A stretch of DNA of 64,000 nt, from the NCBI GenBank assembly GCA_016718385.1, contig JADKDK010000002.1, forward strand, positions 806,001 to 870,000, in the 5' to 3' direction. Under the pieces are notes generated by a model that saw only the letters and a list, made by a program, of their open reading frames with translations, was not told the DNA's origin and did not search any database. Source of the DNA: Gammaproteobacteria bacterium. Lineage in GTDB: Bacteria; Pseudomonadota; Gammaproteobacteria; Pseudomonadales; UBA5518. A program made the translations under genes and the position numbers. Shown piece after piece: positions 36,406-44,888 of this stretch (positions are counted from its first letter, which is position 1; each line of letters starts with the position of its first letter).

Positions 36406-36474
36406 CACGTGAACTCCCTCTTTGCCGTTGATTGCTGCAGGTTGGAAACCGCCGCTCCCGTTTGGTTCAGCGCC

Positions 36475-37374
36475 TCATCCGCGCGGATGGTGCGCCGCGT
36501 GCAATTGCTTCAGGCGCTCGCGCGCCACGTGCGTGTAGATCTGCGTGGTCGACAGATCGCTGTGCCCGAGCAGCATCTGCACCACGCGCAGATCCGCGCC
36601 GTGGTTCAGCAGGTGCGTCGCGAAGGCATGGCGCAGCGTGTGCGGCGACAGCGGCTTCGTGATGCCCGCCGCGGCGGCGTGCTGCTTGATCCGGTGCCAG
36701 AAAGCCTGGCGGGTCAGCGCTGCGCCACCACGGCCCGGGAACAGCATCGTGCTGCTGCCCTGCGGCGCCAGCTGCGCCCGCGCCTCGCGCAGGTAGCGCG
36801 CGAGCCACGCGAGCGCCTCGTCGCCGACCGGCACCAGCCGCTCGCGCGAGCCCTTGCCCATGATGCGCACCACGCCCTGGCCGAGATTAACCCGCCCCAG
36901 CTCCAGCGTCACCAGCTCGCTGACGCGCAGTCCGCAGGCGTACAGCAGCTCTAGCATCGCCCGGTCGCGCAGGCCGATCGCGGTGGCGGTATCGGGCGCC
37001 GCCAGCAGGCTGTCGACGTCGTCCTCGCCGAGGCTGCGCGGCAGCGCGCGGCCGATGCGCGGACTCTGCACCTGCAGTGTCGGGTCCGCGGCAATACGAC
37101 CCTCGCGCAGCAGGTGGCGATAGAAATTGCGCAGGCACGACAGCTGGCGCGCCGCGCTGCGCGCCGACTTGCCGGCACGCAGGCCGTCGGCGAGATAGTC
37201 GAGGATCGCGGCGCGGTCCGCTGCGTCGAGCGCCAGCCCGCGCGGCGCCAGCCATCCCGCGAAGGCCTCGAGATCGTGGCGATACGCGAGCAGCGTGTTC
37301 GCGCTCAGGCCCTTTTCCATCCACAGCGCATCGAGGAATTGCTCGATCGCCGGGTCTGCGGCACGTGCGGGCAT
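36475..37374 (-). CDS. xerD: Site-specific tyrosine recombinase XerD
   Basis: A 299-residue recombinase that resolves chromosome dimers at dif with XerC. The SAM-like N-terminal domain begins FLDALWMEKGLSANTLLAYR. The catalytic residues are all visible: Arg in ACGLRVSELVTL, His/Arg in LSPHTLRHAFATHLL, His in LLGHSDLSTTQIY and the nucleophile Tyr in QIYTHVARERL. The xerD-dsbC neighbourhood supports XerD rather than XerC. Start chosen at ATG 37374; a second ATG five codons upstream is possible. Confidence 0.94.
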   Translation of the reverse strand: MPARAADPAIEQFLDALWMEKGLSANTLLAYRHDLEAFAGWLAPRGLALDAADRAAILDYLADGLRAGKSARSAARQLSCLRNFYRHLLREGRIAADPTLQVQSPRIGRALPRSLGEDDVDSLLAAPDTATAIGLRDRAMLELLYACGLRVSELVTLELGRVNLGQGVVRIMGKGSRERLVPVGDEALAWLARYLREARAQLAPQGSSTMLFPGRGGAALTRQAFWHRIKQHAAAAGITKPLSPHTLRHAFATHLLNHGADLRVVQMLLGHSDLSTTQIYTHVARERLKQLHAAHHPRG

Positions 37375-37432
37375 CGGAAAGTGCAACAAAAAAGGTGGCT
37401 TGCGCCACCTTTTCCGCCAGCGAGAGTACCGC

Positions 37433-37801
37433 TTATTCCGCGCTCGCCCTGGACGTGAGCTTTTCCTTGATACGCGCTGCCTTGCCGCTCAGCTCGCGCA
37501 GGTAGTACAGCTTCGCCTGGCGCACGTCGCCGCGACGTTTGACCTGGATATTGGCCACCGTCGGGCTGTAGGTCTGGAACGTACGCTCCACGCCCACGCC
37601 GTGGGAGATCTTGCGCACGGTGAACGCCGAGTTCAGGCCGCGGTTGCGCTTGCCGATCACCACGCCTTCGTAGGCCTGCAGACGCTCGCGATCGCCTTCG
37701 ACCACGCGCACGTCCACGACCACCGTGTCGCCGGGCGAGAAATCCGGCACGTTCTTGCCCATTTGCTCGGCTTCGAGCTGTCCAATGATAGTGTTCTGCA
37801 T
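37433..37801 (-). CDS. rplS: 50S ribosomal protein L19
   Basis: A 122-residue L19 starting MQNTIIGQLEAEQMGKNVPD with conserved YEGVVIGKRNRGLNSAFTVR. It lies at the subunit interface. It is the last gene of the rpsP-rimM-trmD-rplS operon, slightly longer than the E. coli protein at the C-terminus. Confidence 0.97.
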   Translation of the reverse strand: MQNTIIGQLEAEQMGKNVPDFSPGDTVVVDVRVVEGDRERLQAYEGVVIGKRNRGLNSAFTVRKISHGVGVERTFQTYSPTVANIQVKRRGDVRQAKLYYLRELSGKAARIKEKLTSRASAE

Positions 37802-37884
37802 GACCTGTTCCTCAGTTGATCCAGACCGCGCACGCTGGCGCAGCCTCTTTCCCGTTGCACAACGCCCCCCCGGGGCGCTGTCCC

Positions 37885-38577
37885 TCAATCCTCTCCCTCC
37901 GCCAGCAGATCCGGCCTGCGCGACCGGGTCCGTGTCGTGGCCTGCTCGTGACGCCAGGCCCTGATGCGTTCGTGGTTGCCGCTCAGCAGCACCTGCGGCA
38001 CGCCGCGCCCCTCGAAGACCTCGGGCCGCGTGTAGTGGGGGCAGTCGAGCAGCCCCCCCGCAAACGAATCCTGCGCCGCCGACTCGCCGTGCCCGAGCGC
38101 GCCCGGCAACAGCCGGATCATCGCATCGAGCAGCACCATCGCCGGCAGCTCGCCACCGCTCAGCACATAGTCGCCGAGGGACAGTTCCTCGTCGACCTCG
38201 CTCTCGATCACGCGCTCGTCGACGCCCTCGTAGCGGCCCGCGACCAGCGCGAGCGGACCGCCAGCCGCCAGTTCCTCGACGCGCCGCTGCGTCAGCGGCG
38301 CGCCCTGGGGCGACAGGTAGATCACCCGCGCACCCTCGCCCAGCGAGCGCTTCGCCTCGCGGATCGCCGCGCACAGCGGCGGCGCCATCATCACCATGCC
38401 GGGCCCGCCGCCGTAGGGCCGGTCATCGACCGACCTGTGCCGGTCGCTCGCGTAGTCGCGCGGGTTCCAGCAGCGCAGCTCCACGAGCCCCTCGCGGCAG
38501 GCCCGCCCCGAGATGCCGTGCCCGGTCAGGGCCTCGAACATCTCCGGAAAAATCGTCACCACCGCGACGCGCAACAT
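37885..38577 (-). CDS. trmD: tRNA (guanine-37-N1)-methyltransferase
   Basis: SPOUT methyltransferase of 230 residues that makes m1G37 and prevents +1 slippage. Conserved VVTIFPEMFEALTGHGISG, the GGGPGMVMMAPPL loop, YLSPQGAPLTQ and the knot LVAGRYEGVDERVIE are all present. It lies 19 bases after rimM. The C-terminal QATTRTRSRRPDLL is as expected. Confidence 0.97.
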   Translation of the reverse strand: MLRVAVVTIFPEMFEALTGHGISGRACREGLVELRCWNPRDYASDRHRSVDDRPYGGGPGMVMMAPPLCAAIREAKRSLGEGARVIYLSPQGAPLTQRRVEELAAGGPLALVAGRYEGVDERVIESEVDEELSLGDYVLSGGELPAMVLLDAMIRLLPGALGHGESAAQDSFAGGLLDCPHYTRPEVFEGRGVPQVLLSGNHERIRAWRHEQATTRTRSRRPDLLAEGED

Positions 38578-38596
38578 GCCTGTCGTGCCCCGCGCG

Positions 38597-39142
38597 TCAG
38601 AACTCCGGATCCCAGTCCACCAGCAGCTCGCGCCGCGCGCGGTCCACCGCCACGATCACCTCGTCCGCAACCCAGGGGATCAGCCGCTCGCGCTGATCGA
38701 GGCTGCCCTCGCAGGCTCGCACCACCAGCACGTCGTTGGCCCCGGTCTCCATCAGGTGATCGAGCCGGCCCAGCAGCACCGTGGTGCCGTCTGCCAGCCG
38801 CGCCCGCACCTGCAATCCCTCGAGCTCGTTCCAGTAAAACTCGCCGTCGTCCAGTTCCGGCAAGGCCGCCCGCGGCACCGCGATCTCGGCCTGCAGGAAC
38901 TGCTGCGCCTGGTCGCGGTCGTCGCAGCCCGGCAGGTGCACCACGATGCCCTTGCCCTGGCGGCGTCCGGCGTCGATCTCGCGGACTTCCCAGCCCCTCG
39001 CGGTCTTCAGGTGCCACGCCGGGTAATCGAGTATTCCCTCGAGCGGGTCGGTGAAGGACCAGACCTTCAGCCAACCCTTGATGCCATACACCCCGCTGAT
39101 GCGACCCAGCACCACCAGATCGCTGACGGCGGGAGTGTTCAC
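38597..39142 (-). CDS. rimM: 16S rRNA processing protein RimM
   Basis: A 181-residue 30S maturation factor that binds S19: N-terminal RimM domain (VLGRISGVYGIKGWLKVWSF) and C-terminal PRC-barrel (GEFYWNELEGLQV; LIPWVADEVIVAVD). It sits 9 bases after rpsP in the standard operon. Confidence 0.96.
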   Translation of the reverse strand: MNTPAVSDLVVLGRISGVYGIKGWLKVWSFTDPLEGILDYPAWHLKTARGWEVREIDAGRRQGKGIVVHLPGCDDRDQAQQFLQAEIAVPRAALPELDDGEFYWNELEGLQVRARLADGTTVLLGRLDHLMETGANDVLVVRACEGSLDQRERLIPWVADEVIVAVDRARRELLVDWDPEF

Positions 39143-39151
39143 GACAGCCCG

Positions 39152-39412
39152 TCAGGCCGCCTGGGCGCCCTTCCTGGCGCTTTCCTGCACCAGCTGCGCC
39201 ACGCGGTCGGACAGCTGCGCGCCCTGCTTCACCCAGAAATCGATGCGGGCGTGGTCGAGACGCAGGCGCTCTTCCTTGCCGCTGGCGATCGGGTTGAAGA
39301 ACCCTACGCGCTCGATGAAGCGGCCGTCGCGTGCGCTGCGGCTGTCGGTCACCGTGACCTGATAGAAGGGACGCTTCTTGGCGCCCACACGTGAAAGTCT
39401 GATCGTTACCAT
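39152..39412 (-). CDS. rpsP: 30S ribosomal protein S16
   Basis: An 86-residue S16 starting MVTIRLSRVGAKKRPFYQVT and containing FIERVGFFNPIASG. Start at ATG 39412; the longer open frame upstream lacks similarity. First gene of the rpsP-rimM-trmD-rplS operon. Confidence 0.97.
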   Translation of the reverse strand: MVTIRLSRVGAKKRPFYQVTVTDSRSARDGRFIERVGFFNPIASGKEERLRLDHARIDFWVKQGAQLSDRVAQLVQESARKGAQAA

Positions 39413-39496
39413 GACAAGGTTCCTGCCGTTGATCCCAGGGGATTCGCCGTTGCCGACGCCAGCCGCCACACGCCGCCGGCCCCACAAAGGGCGAGC

Positions 39497-39524
39497 ATTC
39501 TAAGAGAAAGCACTTGTATTTGAA
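39497..39524 (-). promoter_or_regulatory. Candidate promoter for the rpsP operon
   Basis: In the 148-base ffh-rpsP gap the minus strand shows TTCAAA (39524-39519), a 16-base spacer and TAGAAT (39502-39497), one mismatch from the -10 consensus. The region is noticeably more AT-rich than its surroundings. Confidence 0.5.
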
Positions 39525-39560
39525 ACAGTTGCGGACACCCGCCCCGAGGTATGCGGATTT

Positions 39561-40928
39561 TTACCGCCGCGGGAATCCCCCGCCGGGCGGCATCATGCCC
39601 CCGAGCCCGCGCATCATGTTCTGCATCGCGCTCTTGTTGCCGAGCTTCTTCATCATCTTCTGCATCTGCTTGTGCTGCTTCAACAGGCGGTTGAGGTCCT
39701 GGATCGAGGTACCCGAACCCTCGGTGATGCGGCGCTTGCGCGAGCCGTTCAGCACGTCCGGATCGCGCCGCTCCCTTGGCGTCATCGAATTGATGATCGC
39801 CTCCATGCGCACGAACATCTTCGTGTCCACCTTCTGCTGCGCCATCTGCGCCAGCCCGCCCATGCCCGGCAGCTTGTCGAGCATGCTGGTGATGCCGCCC
39901 ATGTCGCGCATCTGCTGCAGCTGGTCGCGGAAGTCCTCGAGGTCGAAGCCCTTGCCCTTCCTGATCTTCCTCGCGAGCTTCTCGGCCTTGTCGCGGTCGA
40001 GCTTGCGCTCGGCCTCCTCGATCAACGACAGGATGTCGCCCATGCCGAGGATGCGCGAGGCGATCCGGTCCGGGTGGAAGGGCTCCAGCGCATCGGTCTT
40101 CTCGCCGACGCCGAGGAACTTGATCGGCTTGCCGGTAATCGCGCGCACCGACAGCGCCGCGCCGCCGCGTGAATCGGCGTCCGCCTTGGACAGGATCACG
40201 CCGGTCAGCGGCAGCGCCTCGTTGAAGGCGCGCGCGGTCTGCGCCGCGTCCTGGCCGGTCATCGCATCGACCACGAACAGCGTCTCGACCGGCTTGACGC
40301 CCGCGTGCAGCTCGCGGATCTCCTGCATCATCGCCGCGTCGATCGCGAGCCGGCCGGCGGTGTCGACGATCAGCACGTCGGCGAACTGGATGCGCGCGGT
40401 CTGCAACGCGCCCTGCGCGATGTCCAGCGGACGCTGGCCCTCGTGGCTCGGCACGAAACCGACGCCGACGCTCTCGGCCAGCGTCTCGAGCTGGCGGATC
40501 GCCGCCGGGCGGTAGACGTCGGCGCTGACCATCAGCACCTTCTTGCCCTTTTCCTTCAGCCAGCGCGCGAGCTTCGCCGCGCTGGTGGTCTTGCCGCTGC
40601 CCTGCAGGCCGGCCATCAGGATCACCGCGGGCGGCTGCGTGGCCAGGTCGAGCGTCTCGTTCGCGGTGCCCATCGCGCGCTCGAGCTCGAGCTGCACGAT
40701 CCGCAGGAAGGCCTGGCCAGGGCTCAGGCTCTTCATCACCTCCTGCCCGACTGCGCGCTCGCGCACCTGGTCGATGAAGTCCTTGACCACCGGCAGCGCG
40801 ACATCCGCCTCGAGCAGCGCCTGGCGCACCTCGCGCAGCGTGTCCTGGATGTTGTCCTCGCTCAGGGTCGCCTTGCCCGCAACCCGGCGCAGGGTTTCCG
40901 AAAGGCGTTCACTCAGGGTGTCGAACAT
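39561..40928 (-). CDS. ffh: Signal recognition particle protein Ffh
   Basis: A 455-residue SRP GTPase that targets inner-membrane proteins with 4.5S RNA: N domain, G domain with P-loop GLQGSGKTTSAAKLA, DTAGRLAID and SKADADSRGG, and a Met-rich M domain (RDPDVLNGSRKRRITEGSGT; MQKMMKKLGNKSAMQNMMRG). It ends in Gly/Pro-rich residues. It is divergent from the ypjD-like gene. Confidence 0.97.
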   Translation of the reverse strand: MFDTLSERLSETLRRVAGKATLSEDNIQDTLREVRQALLEADVALPVVKDFIDQVRERAVGQEVMKSLSPGQAFLRIVQLELERAMGTANETLDLATQPPAVILMAGLQGSGKTTSAAKLARWLKEKGKKVLMVSADVYRPAAIRQLETLAESVGVGFVPSHEGQRPLDIAQGALQTARIQFADVLIVDTAGRLAIDAAMMQEIRELHAGVKPVETLFVVDAMTGQDAAQTARAFNEALPLTGVILSKADADSRGGAALSVRAITGKPIKFLGVGEKTDALEPFHPDRIASRILGMGDILSLIEEAERKLDRDKAEKLARKIRKGKGFDLEDFRDQLQQMRDMGGITSMLDKLPGMGGLAQMAQQKVDTKMFVRMEAIINSMTPRERRDPDVLNGSRKRRITEGSGTSIQDLNRLLKQHKQMQKMMKKLGNKSAMQNMMRGLGGMMPPGGGFPRR

Positions 40929-41105
40929 GCTGGCGTTCCGTTATCCCGCCGCGTGCGGCGCTGAAAAATAGCGCGCGAGTATACCCGAGGGCGACGGGCG
41001 CATGAAGCGCGCGGGGTGACGCCCGCGGCGGCGCTCGCTAGACTACCGGCTCCCCGGGGTTATGGATCCCGACCCACCACTGGATGCCGACGCCGCGTGC
41101 TTTCG

Positions 41106-41918
41106 ATGACTACGGTTCTGTCCGGACTCGCCGCCTGCCTCTTTTACCTGGCCAGCCTCGCATCGCACCTGTTCGCCCTGCACGAGGGCCGCGCGCAACA
41201 GCGCTCGCTGCGGCTGGCGATGCTGCTGGCCCTGCCCGCGCTGCTGCTGCACCTGCTGAGCTGGCTGGCCGAGGCGGTCACTGCGCAGGGCCTCGATTTC
41301 GGGCTGTTCAATGCGGCCTCGCTGCTGTTCTGGGTGGTCGCGGTGCTGGCCTGGGGCGCCAGCTGGCGCCTGCCGCTGGCCAACCTGCTGCTGGTCGTGT
41401 ATCCGCTCACCGTGGTCGCGGTGCTGTGCGCGCTGTTCCTGCACTCGCCCTACTCGCCGCGGCACGATCTAGGCTGGGGCATGGGCGCGCACATCCTGCT
41501 CTCGGTGCTCGCCTACAGCATCCTCGGCATCGCCGCGGTGCAGGCAGTGGCGCTGGGCCTGCTGATCAACCGCCTCAAGCACCGGCGCCTGCACGGTGTC
41601 GTCGACATGATGCCGCCGCTGCAGACCATGGAGCACCTGCTGTTCCGGCTGATATGGACCGGCGAGGTGCTGCTCGCGCTGGCAATACTCACCGGCGCGC
41701 TGTTCCTCGAGAACATGTTCGCGCAGCATCTGGCACACAAGACCGTGCTGTCCATCGTCGCGTGGCTGGTGTTCGCGGTGCTGCTGTGGGGCAAGCACCG
41801 CCTCGGCTGGCGCGGCACCACGGCGGTCAGGTGGACGTTGACCGGCTTCGGCCTGCTGATCCTCGCCTATCTGGGCAGCAAGTTCGTGCTCGAAGTGCTG
41901 CTGCAGCGTCCGGCCTGA
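41106..41918 (+). CDS. ypjD: CcsA/HemX-type inner membrane protein, YpjD family
   Basis: A 270-residue polytopic membrane protein with about eight hydrophobic segments and the cytochrome-c-assembly pattern (LGWGMGAHILLSVLAYSILG; HLAHKTVLSIVAWLVFAVLL with conserved His). E. coli YpjD sits in the same place between ffh and yfjD. The family may handle haem, but a role is not established for YpjD. The chosen ATG lacks a strong ribosome-binding site. The 177 bases between ffh and this gene hold no other frame. Confidence 0.85.
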   Translation: MTTVLSGLAACLFYLASLASHLFALHEGRAQQRSLRLAMLLALPALLLHLLSWLAEAVTAQGLDFGLFNAASLLFWVVAVLAWGASWRLPLANLLLVVYPLTVVAVLCALFLHSPYSPRHDLGWGMGAHILLSVLAYSILGIAAVQAVALGLLINRLKHRRLHGVVDMMPPLQTMEHLLFRLIWTGEVLLALAILTGALFLENMFAQHLAHKTVLSIVAWLVFAVLLWGKHRLGWRGTTAVRWTLTGFGLLILAYLGSKFVLEVLLQRPA

Positions 41919-42001
41919 CGGAGCCGCCGGCCAACCGGGTTGCCATGCCCCGCGGTTTTCTTCAACATACCGGTCCCGTCTGACAGAAGGCACCCCTGCG
42001 C

Positions 42002-43261
42002 TTGAACGATTCCTCGCTGGAATTGCTGCTCGGCATTCTCATCGCCTGCCTTCTGATGTCGGCCTTCTTCTCCGGTTCCGAAACCGGGATGATGTCGCTC
42101 AACCGCTACCGGCTGAAGCACCTGCGCAAGAACCACCGCGGCGCCCGCCTCGCCACGCGGCTGCTGGAGCGTCCCGACCGCCTGCTCGGGCTGATCCTGA
42201 TCGGCAACAACCTCGTCAACATCCTCGCCTCCGCGATCGCCACCGTGATCGCGCTGCGGGTCTGGGGCGACGCGGGGATTGCGATCGCCACCGGCGCGAT
42301 GACGATCCTGGTGCTGATCGTCGGCGAGGTGACGCCGAAGACGCTGGCCGCGCTGCATCCCGAGCGCATCGCCTTCCCCGCCGCCTACGTGCTGAACGCG
42401 CTGATGTACGTGTTCTACCCCCTGGTGTGGTGCATCAATCACATCACCAACGGCCTGCTGAAAGTGCTGGGAATCAACCCCGACAAGCGCCCCGAGGACG
42501 CGCTCAGCTCCGAGGAGCTGCGCACCATCGTCGGCGAATCCGGCCCGATGATCCCGCCGCGCCACAAGCGCATGCTGCTGAACATTCTCGACCTGGAGGA
42601 AGTGACGGTCGACGACATCATGATCCCGCGCCACGAGATCCGCGGCATCGACGTCGAGGAGGACGACGCGCAGATCATCGAGGCGTTGCGCACGAGCGAG
42701 CACACCCGCCTTATCCTCTACCGCGAGGACATCGGCAACATCCTCGGCATACTGCACCTGCGTACCGTCAGCCTGTTCCTGAACGGCGAGCGGCTGGATC
42801 GCGAGGCGATGCAGCGCGCTGCCGCGGATCCCTATTTCGTGCCGGAAGGCACGCCGCTGAACACGCAGCTGCTGAACTTCCAGAAGCTGAAGCGGCGCAT
42901 GGGCATCGTGGTCGACGAGTACGGCTCGGTGCGCGGGCTGGTCACGCTCGAGGACATCCTCGAGGAGATCGTCGGCGAGTTCACCTCGAACATCAGCGAC
43001 CAGTCACCGGAGATCGTGCCGCAGCCCGACGGCAGCTTCGTGATCGATGGCGCCACCGCGATCCGCGACATCAACCGCACGCTGCACTGGGAGCTGCCGA
43101 TCGACGGCCCGAAGACGCTGAACGGCCTGATCCTCGAGTTCCTGGAAACCATTCCGGAGGCGCACGTCGGCATGCGCCTCGGCCGCTACCACTTCGAGAT
43201 TCTCGAACTGCAGGGCAAGGTGATCCACAAGGTGCGCGCCAGCCACCCGCGTGGCGGCTGA
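42002..43261 (+). CDS. yfjD: HlyC/CorC-family transporter with CNNM, CBS and CorC domains
   Basis: A 419-residue protein: N-terminal CNNM membrane domain (MSAFFSGSETGMMSLNRYRL; LILIGNNLVNILASAIATVI; IVGEVTPKTLAAL), paired CBS domains (VDDIMIPRHEIRGIDVEEDD; GIVVDEYGSVRGLVTLEDIL) and the C-terminal CorC/HlyC transport-associated domain. The family is linked to magnesium and cobalt transport or resistance. Translation appears to start at TTG 42002, just before the conserved membrane segment. Same place as yfjD in E. coli. Confidence 0.9.
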   Translation: MNDSSLELLLGILIACLLMSAFFSGSETGMMSLNRYRLKHLRKNHRGARLATRLLERPDRLLGLILIGNNLVNILASAIATVIALRVWGDAGIAIATGAMTILVLIVGEVTPKTLAALHPERIAFPAAYVLNALMYVFYPLVWCINHITNGLLKVLGINPDKRPEDALSSEELRTIVGESGPMIPPRHKRMLLNILDLEEVTVDDIMIPRHEIRGIDVEEDDAQIIEALRTSEHTRLILYREDIGNILGILHLRTVSLFLNGERLDREAMQRAAADPYFVPEGTPLNTQLLNFQKLKRRMGIVVDEYGSVRGLVTLEDILEEIVGEFTSNISDQSPEIVPQPDGSFVIDGATAIRDINRTLHWELPIDGPKTLNGLILEFLETIPEAHVGMRLGRYHFEILELQGKVIHKVRASHPRGG

Positions 43262-43264
43262 GCG

Positions 43265-43462
43265 TCAGCGCGCGGCCTGCCCCCACTCCTCGCGATAGCG
43301 CCGATCTGCGCGCTCGAGCACGGCGCGCTTGTCCTCGTTCGTCAGCGTCGTCCAGGCGCCGATCTCCGCGGCGCTGCGATAACAGCCGATGCAGACATCG
43401 CGGGCATCGAGGGCGCAGACGCCGATGCACGGCGACTTCACGTCGATGCGCGGGTCAGTCAT
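43265..43462 (-). CDS. DUF1289 small cysteine protein
   Basis: A 65-residue DUF1289 protein with the family pattern SPCIGVCALDARDVCIGCYR (four Cys) followed by EIGAWTTLTNEDKRAVL. The Cys spacing suggests a metal or iron-sulfur site, but the function is unknown. Its start overlaps the end of the carbonic-anhydrase-like gene by eight bases. Confidence 0.88.
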   Translation of the reverse strand: MTDPRIDVKSPCIGVCALDARDVCIGCYRSAAEIGAWTTLTNEDKRAVLERADRRYREEWGQAAR

Positions 43463-43982
43463 TGCCCAGTTCCTGCAGCCGCTCGCGGAATAGCCGCCCG
43501 TTGACGATGTAGTGCAGCGCGTTGCGCGCGATCGTCGCGCGCTGGTGCTCGTCGAGGATGCGTTGCACCCGCCCCGGCGAGCCCATCACGAGGGCGCCGT
43601 CGGGCACCTGCATCTTCTCGGTGACCAGCGAATTGGCGGCAATCAGGCAATTGCGCCCGATCACCGCGCCGTTCAGCACTACCGCGCCGATGCCGACCAG
43701 GCTGCCGTCACCGACGGTGCAGCCGTGCAGCATCGCCTGGTGCCCCACGGTCACGCGCTCCCCGATCAGCAGCGGAAAGCCCGGATCGGCGTGCAGCACG
43801 CTGCCGTCCTGGATGTTGCTGCCGGCACCGATGGCGATGGCCTCGTGGTCGGCGCGGATCACCACGTTGAACCACACGCTGGCCTCGGCGCCGAGCGTGA
43901 CCGAGCCGATCACCGAGGCATTGGGCGCCACGAAGCAGCTCGCATCGATCGACGGCCGACGGCCGTCCAGTTCATAGATCAT
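43455..43982 (-). CDS. Gamma-carbonic anhydrase family protein
   Basis: A 175-residue left-handed beta-helix protein made of hexapeptide repeats (ASVIGSVTLGAEASVWFNVV; VGDGSLVGIGAVVLNGAVIG). The metal-binding His residues are present in SVLHADPGF and TVGHQAMLHGC. E. coli homologues are YrdA/CaiE-like, and catalytic activity is not always present in the family. It starts at ATG 43982, 20 bases after the Nudix gene. Confidence 0.9.
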   Translation of the reverse strand: MIYELDGRRPSIDASCFVAPNASVIGSVTLGAEASVWFNVVIRADHEAIAIGAGSNIQDGSVLHADPGFPLLIGERVTVGHQAMLHGCTVGDGSLVGIGAVVLNGAVIGRNCLIAANSLVTEKMQVPDGALVMGSPGRVQRILDEHQRATIARNALHYIVNGRLFRERLQELGND

Positions 43983-44002
43983 GTGTACCTCGCGGGGAAT
44001 AA

Positions 44003-44566
44003 TCAGCGCCGCAATTCGACGCCAAAATCGAAAGCCGTGTTCAGCAGGTCGATCAGCATGACCGCGGTCATGCCCCAGACCTGGCGCTCGCGCCACGGGT
44101 ACCATGCCACGTCCAGTTCGCGCCCCGCGTCGACGATACGCTGCACGCGCAGGTTTTCCCGCCGCAGGAAATACGCCAGCGGCACGCGGAACACCTCCTC
44201 GAGCTCCGCCGGATTGGCCGACAGCCTCACATCCGCAGGCACCACGCCGACGAAGGGGTAGACGCGCACACCGAAACGCGAGGTGCGCTGGCGCCCGGCG
44301 GCGAGGATCTCGACGCAGCCCGGATCCAGCCCGATCTCCTCGCGGCTCTCGCGCAGCGCCGTCTCGATCAGGCTGCGATCCGCGGCATCGCGCCTGCCGC
44401 CCGGGAAGGCGACCTCGCCCGGGTGCGATCGCATGTGTGACGCGCGCACCGTGAGAATGACCTGCGGTTCGCGCTCGGCGGTGATGGCAATCAGCACCGC
44501 GGCATCGGCGTCGCCGGGCGCCTCCTGCGGTGCGCACAGCAGCCGTTCGCGGATCCGGGACAGCAT
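44003..44566 (-). CDS. Nudix hydrolase, CoA pyrophosphatase type
   Basis: A 187-residue Nudix protein. The box GGRRDAADRSLIETALRE-SREEIGL is complete, with all the Glu metal ligands, and is preceded by HPGEVAFPGG, the extra motif of the NudL/YeaB group that cleaves CoA to phosphopantetheine and 3',5'-ADP. ATG 44566 lies one base upstream of the NIF3-like stop. Confidence 0.85.
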   Translation of the reverse strand: MLSRIRERLLCAPQEAPGDADAAVLIAITAEREPQVILTVRASHMRSHPGEVAFPGGRRDAADRSLIETALRESREEIGLDPGCVEILAAGRQRTSRFGVRVYPFVGVVPADVRLSANPAELEEVFRVPLAYFLRRENLRVQRIVDAGRELDVAWYPWRERQVWGMTAVMLIDLLNTAFDFGVELRR

Positions 44567-44567
44567 C

Positions 44568-44888
44568 TCAGCCCCCGTGCTCCAGGCGCAGCACGCCGTA
44601 CACCGGCTCCTCGTAGGGATGCGCCGCGCGCAGCGCGGCCAGCACCGCCTCCAGGTGCTCACCGGCGCACGGCATCTCGATGCGCCATTCCTCCACGCGC
44701 TCGTCCTGCCCGGGCGAACCGATGAACGGCCGCGCGGCGTCGCCCGGACGGAACTGTCCGGTACCGAGGGTTTGCCAGGCACAACCGCTGTAATTGCCGA
44801 CGCGCCCGGCGCCGGCGGCGAACATGGCCTCCTTCAGCGCCTCGGCGTGCGCGGGACCGACGTAGACGAAGACCTGGTAGCTGCTCAT
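44568..44888 (-). CDS. NIF3-related (YqfO C-terminal domain-like) small protein
   Basis: A 106-residue protein: YQVFVYVGPAHAEALKEAMF, then GAGRVGNYSGCAWQTLGTGQ and a C-terminal HPYEEPVYGVLRLE. This matches the inserted domain of NIF3-family proteins that occurs alone in many gammaproteobacteria. Function unknown. It overlaps the tgt stop by four bases, so it is translationally coupled to tgt. Confidence 0.85.
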   Translation of the reverse strand: MSSYQVFVYVGPAHAEALKEAMFAAGAGRVGNYSGCAWQTLGTGQFRPGDAARPFIGSPGQDERVEEWRIEMPCAGEHLEAVLAALRAAHPYEEPVYGVLRLEHGG